This document shows, in pieces, positions 61,519-64,000 of a stretch of DNA of 64,000 nt (the first letter of the stretch is position 1; each line of letters begins with the position of its first letter). Origin of the DNA: Corynebacterium sp. MSK041 (GTDB lineage: Bacteria; Actinomycetota; Actinomycetes; Mycobacteriales; Mycobacteriaceae); contig NZ_JASPJK010000002.1 in NCBI RefSeq assembly GCF_030232265.1, forward strand, positions 266,037-330,036, read 5' to 3'. Under the pieces are notes generated by a model. The model saw only the letters and a program-made list of their open reading frames with translations, made no database searches and was not told the DNA's origin. Made by a program: the position numbers and the translations under genes.

Positions 61519-62082
61519 ATGACATACCCGAGATCCCGCCGTTCTCTGTCCGTTCCCCGGCCCAGGCACCTCGCCTCCGCCCTGTTTCTGACAGCGGTCA
61601 TGGCACTGACAACCGCCTGCGCCAGCTCACCGAGCGGCCCGTCGGCCGCGCCAGGCGGTTCGTCGCCCGACGCGGCCGGTGCCGTTGCTGTTACGGTCTC
61701 CGACATTGACGGCACTACCCGGACCATCCCGGACGGTAAGCCCGCAGCACTGTTCTTCTTCTCTGCCGGATGCGGTGAGTGTGTGGAAGGGGCCGATTCC
61801 CTGAACAAGGCCTCCACGGCCCTGGGAAGCTCGGCCGACTACCTCCTGGTGGACGTGGACCCCCGAGAACCGAAGGAGACCATCAACGGATTCCGCGATT
61901 ACATCAAGGCCCCTGAGCTCCCTGCCGTCATCGACACCGGGGCCACACTGACCACCCGGTACAAGGTCACCTCCATAAGCACCCTGGTGGTGGTCGACGC
62001 GAAGGGCGACGTTACCTTCCGGGCCACCGACCCGTCTGCGGAAAAGATCCAAGAAGAACTCACCAAGGCCGGCGCCCAATGA
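61519..62082 (+). CDS. Thioredoxin-like lipoprotein of the mer operon
   Basis: A 187-residue lipoprotein with a signal peptide and lipobox LTTAC. A Ser/Pro/Gly linker leads to a TlpA/thioredoxin fold with the redox pair in FFSAGCGECVEG (C-x2-C). The strand-turn STLVVVDAKGDVTF replaces the usual cis-Pro region with a Thr-Ser-Ile turn. It faces the outside of the membrane and should receive electrons from the CcdA-like protein encoded next. A role in keeping Cys of mercury carriers reduced, or in binding Hg(II) outside, is plausible. Confidence 0.8.
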   Translation: MTYPRSRRSLSVPRPRHLASALFLTAVMALTTACASSPSGPSAAPGGSSPDAAGAVAVTVSDIDGTTRTIPDGKPAALFFFSAGCGECVEGADSLNKASTALGSSADYLLVDVDPREPKETINGFRDYIKAPELPAVIDTGATLTTRYKVTSISTLVVVDAKGDVTFRATDPSAEKIQEELTKAGAQ

Positions 62083-63035
62083 CAGCCCTGCTTGCCCTGG
62101 CCTTCGCCGCTGGAATGATTGCCCCGGTCAATCCCTGCGGTTTCGCCCTCCTGCCCGCCTGGATAGCCCAGACCATCGGGGACGCCCGGACGCGCCCGCT
62201 CGCGCTGCGTCTGACCCACGGGCTCCGGGCCGGGCTCGCGCTCAGCCTCGGCTTCGCCGGGACCCTGGCAGCCTTCGGGCTGATCGTCAGCGCGGGCGCC
62301 AGGACCCTGATCAGCGCAGCGCCCTGGCTGGGAATGGCCACCGGGGTGATCCTTCTCCTGCTGGGCCTGGCCATGCTCACCGGACTCACACCACGGCTCC
62401 GTCTGCCGGCCTGGGCCACGAAACCCCGCACACAAGAAGCCGCAGGGGCAGGTCACAAAACCGGGCGCATGGTGGCCTTCGGGGTCGGATACGCCGCAGC
62501 ATCCCTCGGCTGCACCCTCGGGGTGCTCCTGGCCGTGATCGCCCAAGCCCAGGCCGTCGCCAGCTACGCCGGGCTGCTCGCGGTCTTCGCCGCCTACGCC
62601 GCAGGCTCGGCCACTGTCCTGATGCTCGTTTCGGCAGGCACGGCCATCGCCGGGGCCGCCCTCGGGCGAAGAATCACCGGCCTGGCCAAGCACAGCAACC
62701 GCATCGCCGCCTTCATCCTCACCATAACCGGCGCCTACCTCAGCTGGTATTGGTATCCCGCCGCCACCGGCGGAACCGCACAGGCCAACAGCCTCGCCGT
62801 ATGGTCAGCCGCCGCCAGCGCCTGGATCAGCGACAACAGCACCCTGATCGCAGCCCTCGCCGCAGCCGTGGTGCTCGCATCGGCATTGGCCGCCCTCAAC
62901 CGGCGCAGGAGACTGCGCATCAGACAGGGAACGCCGCCCACAGGCGAGGGCCCCGGGCAAAGCGGGGAACCCGACTGCTGCGCACCAACTCCGGACAACA
63001 ACTCGACCGAGGACCGGCCAGGCACGATCCCGTAG
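62079..63035 (+). CDS. CcdA/DsbD-like thiol electron transporter of the mer operon
   Basis: A 318-residue membrane protein with about seven helices. The CcdA cysteines are in APVNPCGFALLPAW (helix 1) and AASLGCTLGVLL (helix 4). It moves electrons from cytosolic thioredoxin to outside partners; the thioredoxin-like lipoprotein overlaps it by 4 bases (ATGA) and is the likely partner. The hydrophilic tail has an extra Cys pair (GEPDCCAPT), like several proteins of this operon. The pairing with a mer operon is unusual outside Actinobacteria. Confidence 0.82.
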   Translation: MTALLALAFAAGMIAPVNPCGFALLPAWIAQTIGDARTRPLALRLTHGLRAGLALSLGFAGTLAAFGLIVSAGARTLISAAPWLGMATGVILLLLGLAMLTGLTPRLRLPAWATKPRTQEAAGAGHKTGRMVAFGVGYAAASLGCTLGVLLAVIAQAQAVASYAGLLAVFAAYAAGSATVLMLVSAGTAIAGAALGRRITGLAKHSNRIAAFILTITGAYLSWYWYPAATGGTAQANSLAVWSAAASAWISDNSTLIAALAAAVVLASALAALNRRRRLRIRQGTPPTGEGPGQSGEPDCCAPTPDNNSTEDRPGTIP

Positions 63036-63358
63036 CTGGCCGAGGACTCCCAAAAAGCAAGGGGGAGAGGGAACCGTGCCCCATCTTCTGGCAAACGAGG
63101 CGCCCGCCTATCAGGACAGGTTGGTACAGCGGCATCAGGCCGGAAGTCAATTCGTGCAGAGGACTTCGGGCAATCCGTCAGGAGCCCTCTGTACCGCCCC
63201 CGCAATGACGGGAACGTCAGTGTGGTGGACTTCGGAAAGCCACAGTGACACCCACTAGTTGTACTCGACCGTGACGTTGGTGGCACTTTCGGTCTTGTGA
63301 AATAGTTAGGCCTCCTGGCTTAGTGGAGCTGTCTAGTTCTTCACTGCCGGAGGCCTCT
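63036..63358. other. Gap after the mer operon
   Basis: No supported gene. The leftward frame 62735-63286 is mainly a shadow. On the minus strand 63255-63292 encodes TESATNVTVEYN and a stop, which may be the end of a lost gene. The right end leads into an IS481 remnant. Confidence 0.4.
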
Positions 63359-63575
63359 ATGCCCAACGGTAACGCCCGCTTGACCACGCATGCGAGAGCG
63401 TTGCTGGTGGCCAGGCAAGCTCATCCATATCGATGTGAAGAAACTCAGCCGCATCCCCGACAGCGGCGGTTGGCGAGTCCACGACCGATCCGCGACCGGA
63501 AGACCCGATCGGGTTCGACCACGTCCATGCCGCTGTCGATGACCACACCCGACTCGCTTATATGGCCCACTAGCG
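63359..63575 (+). pseudogene. IS481-family transposase remnant with internal deletion
   Basis: The frame starts MPNGNARLTTHARALLVARQ, the normal IS481 N-terminus, and jumps after 20 codons to HIDVKKLSRIPDSGGWRVHD. After another frame change comes FDHVHAAVDDHTRLAY, the DDE core. Most of the gene is missing, and two frame changes show it is dead. Confidence 0.75.
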
Positions 63576-63742
63576 GTCGCGGAGCGTCCTGAAAACCTAA
63601 AGTTTTATGAGACACCCGGCAGGAACTGGAATGTGAGACCGTTTCATGGGGCAATTGGCCTCCTCCCCGTCTCACTAAAGCGTCTCGCCCTAAGTTGTCG
63701 CAGGGTGGTGCTCGGTAGGGGTTTGTGAGGCATAATCGAGAC

Positions 63743-63856
63743 ATGAGGCTTTTGGGGTACACCCATCTGTACGCGCTGACCTGCGGCGTTGTGGGTTGTG
63801 CCGAGCGTGCTGCCGGAGTCCCTTTCAGTGTCCCTGGGGTAGGAGCGGCCGCATGA
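63743..63856 (+). pseudogene. Possible serine resolvase start fragment
   Basis: MRLLGYT at 63743 matches the first residues of serine resolvases (MxLxGYxRVS), but the frame loses the family after seven codons and stops at 63856. The preceding 100 bases could be a res-like region. The match is short. Confidence 0.35.
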
Positions 63857-64000
63857 AGGTGCGCTCGTACCGCAGGACGCACTCGGACTCGTCTCGAATC
63901 CGGTCAGCGGCGATGAAGTCCGGGTGGGTGCCGAACAAGGTGCGGTACTGCTCGTAGGCAGCCAGGCTGGGGAAGCTGAACAGGGATTCCGCACGGTCAC
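63825..64000 (-). CDS. NIPSNAP family protein, C-terminal end (partial)
   Basis: A leftward frame enters from the right edge and stops at 63825-63827. The 58 visible residues include AESLFSFPSLAAYEQYRTLFGTHPDFIAAD and ECVLRYERTFMRPLLP, typical of the ferredoxin-like NIPSNAP domain. Its function is unknown. The start lies beyond the window. It is not a frame with a visible start, so it is easily missed. Confidence 0.7.
   Translation of the reverse strand, partial: DRAESLFSFPSLAAYEQYRTLFGTHPDFIAADRIRDESECVLRYERTFMRPLLPQGH

Overview
The window is a Corynebacterium chromosome segment of unassigned species. The evidence is a mycolata-type gene order: sigE-cseE-tatB, glgC/glgA, gpgS-folP2-LOG, dapE/dapD with aroP-type permeases, and dapC-fdxC-mshB-lpqW-typA. 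The same order is known from C. glutamicum and, in part, from Mycobacterium. Core genes are GC-rich and closely packed.

Positions 1-16 kb hold envelope stress and Tat export (sigE, cseE, tatB), glycogen or alpha-glucan synthesis (glgC and glgA, divergent), a degenerate GH32-like protein, rRNA methylation (rlmA-like), glucosylglycerate synthesis (gpgS), a FolP2-like protein, and lysine/diaminopimelate synthesis. dapE faces a divergent dapD paralogue, followed by two tandem AroP-like permeases and the canonical dapD. Positions 16-29 kb hold an HNH endonuclease, a GtrA protein, and a leftward run typA-lpqW-mshB-membrane protein-fdxC-dapC that links diaminopimelate, mycothiol and lipoglycan functions. 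Several secreted or unknown corynebacterial proteins follow. Positions 29-45 kb hold a surface 5'-nucleotidase, a DHA2 drug-efflux MFS, a TrpXYZ-type ABC importer, an SDR/spermidine-synthase-like/TrhA cluster, a YhgE/Pip protein, a YoaK protein, an unknown coiled-coil gene, a small zinc protein, a FUSC protein and ArfB.

From about 45.4 kb to the end the DNA is a mosaic of acquired segments. First comes a HigA antitoxin with a deleted higB, then a first mercury locus (merR, merA, a small Cys-pair membrane protein). This locus is bracketed by two copies of arfB, each followed by the same short C-terminal coding remnant. Next are the C-terminal remnant of a DNA methyltransferase and an erm(X) macrolide-lincosamide-streptogramin resistance gene with leader peptide. 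A plasmid-like module follows: three tandem 367-bp A+T-rich repeats, an attenuator-type leader before an excisionase-like gene, a hairpin-rich region with a possible MobV-type oriT, a frameshifted MobV-like relaxase gene, and iteron-like repeats. An IS6-family element with a frameshifted transposase separates this from a second, larger mercury locus: merR, merA, merB, a MerF-like protein, a thioredoxin-like lipoprotein and a CcdA-like protein. IS481 and resolvase remnants and the end of a NIPSNAP gene close the window. No replication initiator gene is visible, so the plasmid-like part looks like an integrated remnant.

The most unusual signals are a non-palindromic decamer, GTCGATAAGC, present 11 times between 6.1 and 43.5 kb and absent from the acquired part; the 367-bp tandem repeats full of TTACGAAAC/GTTTCGTAA motifs; and the leader RNA whose terminator hairpin contains the ribosome binding site of the excisionase-like gene.
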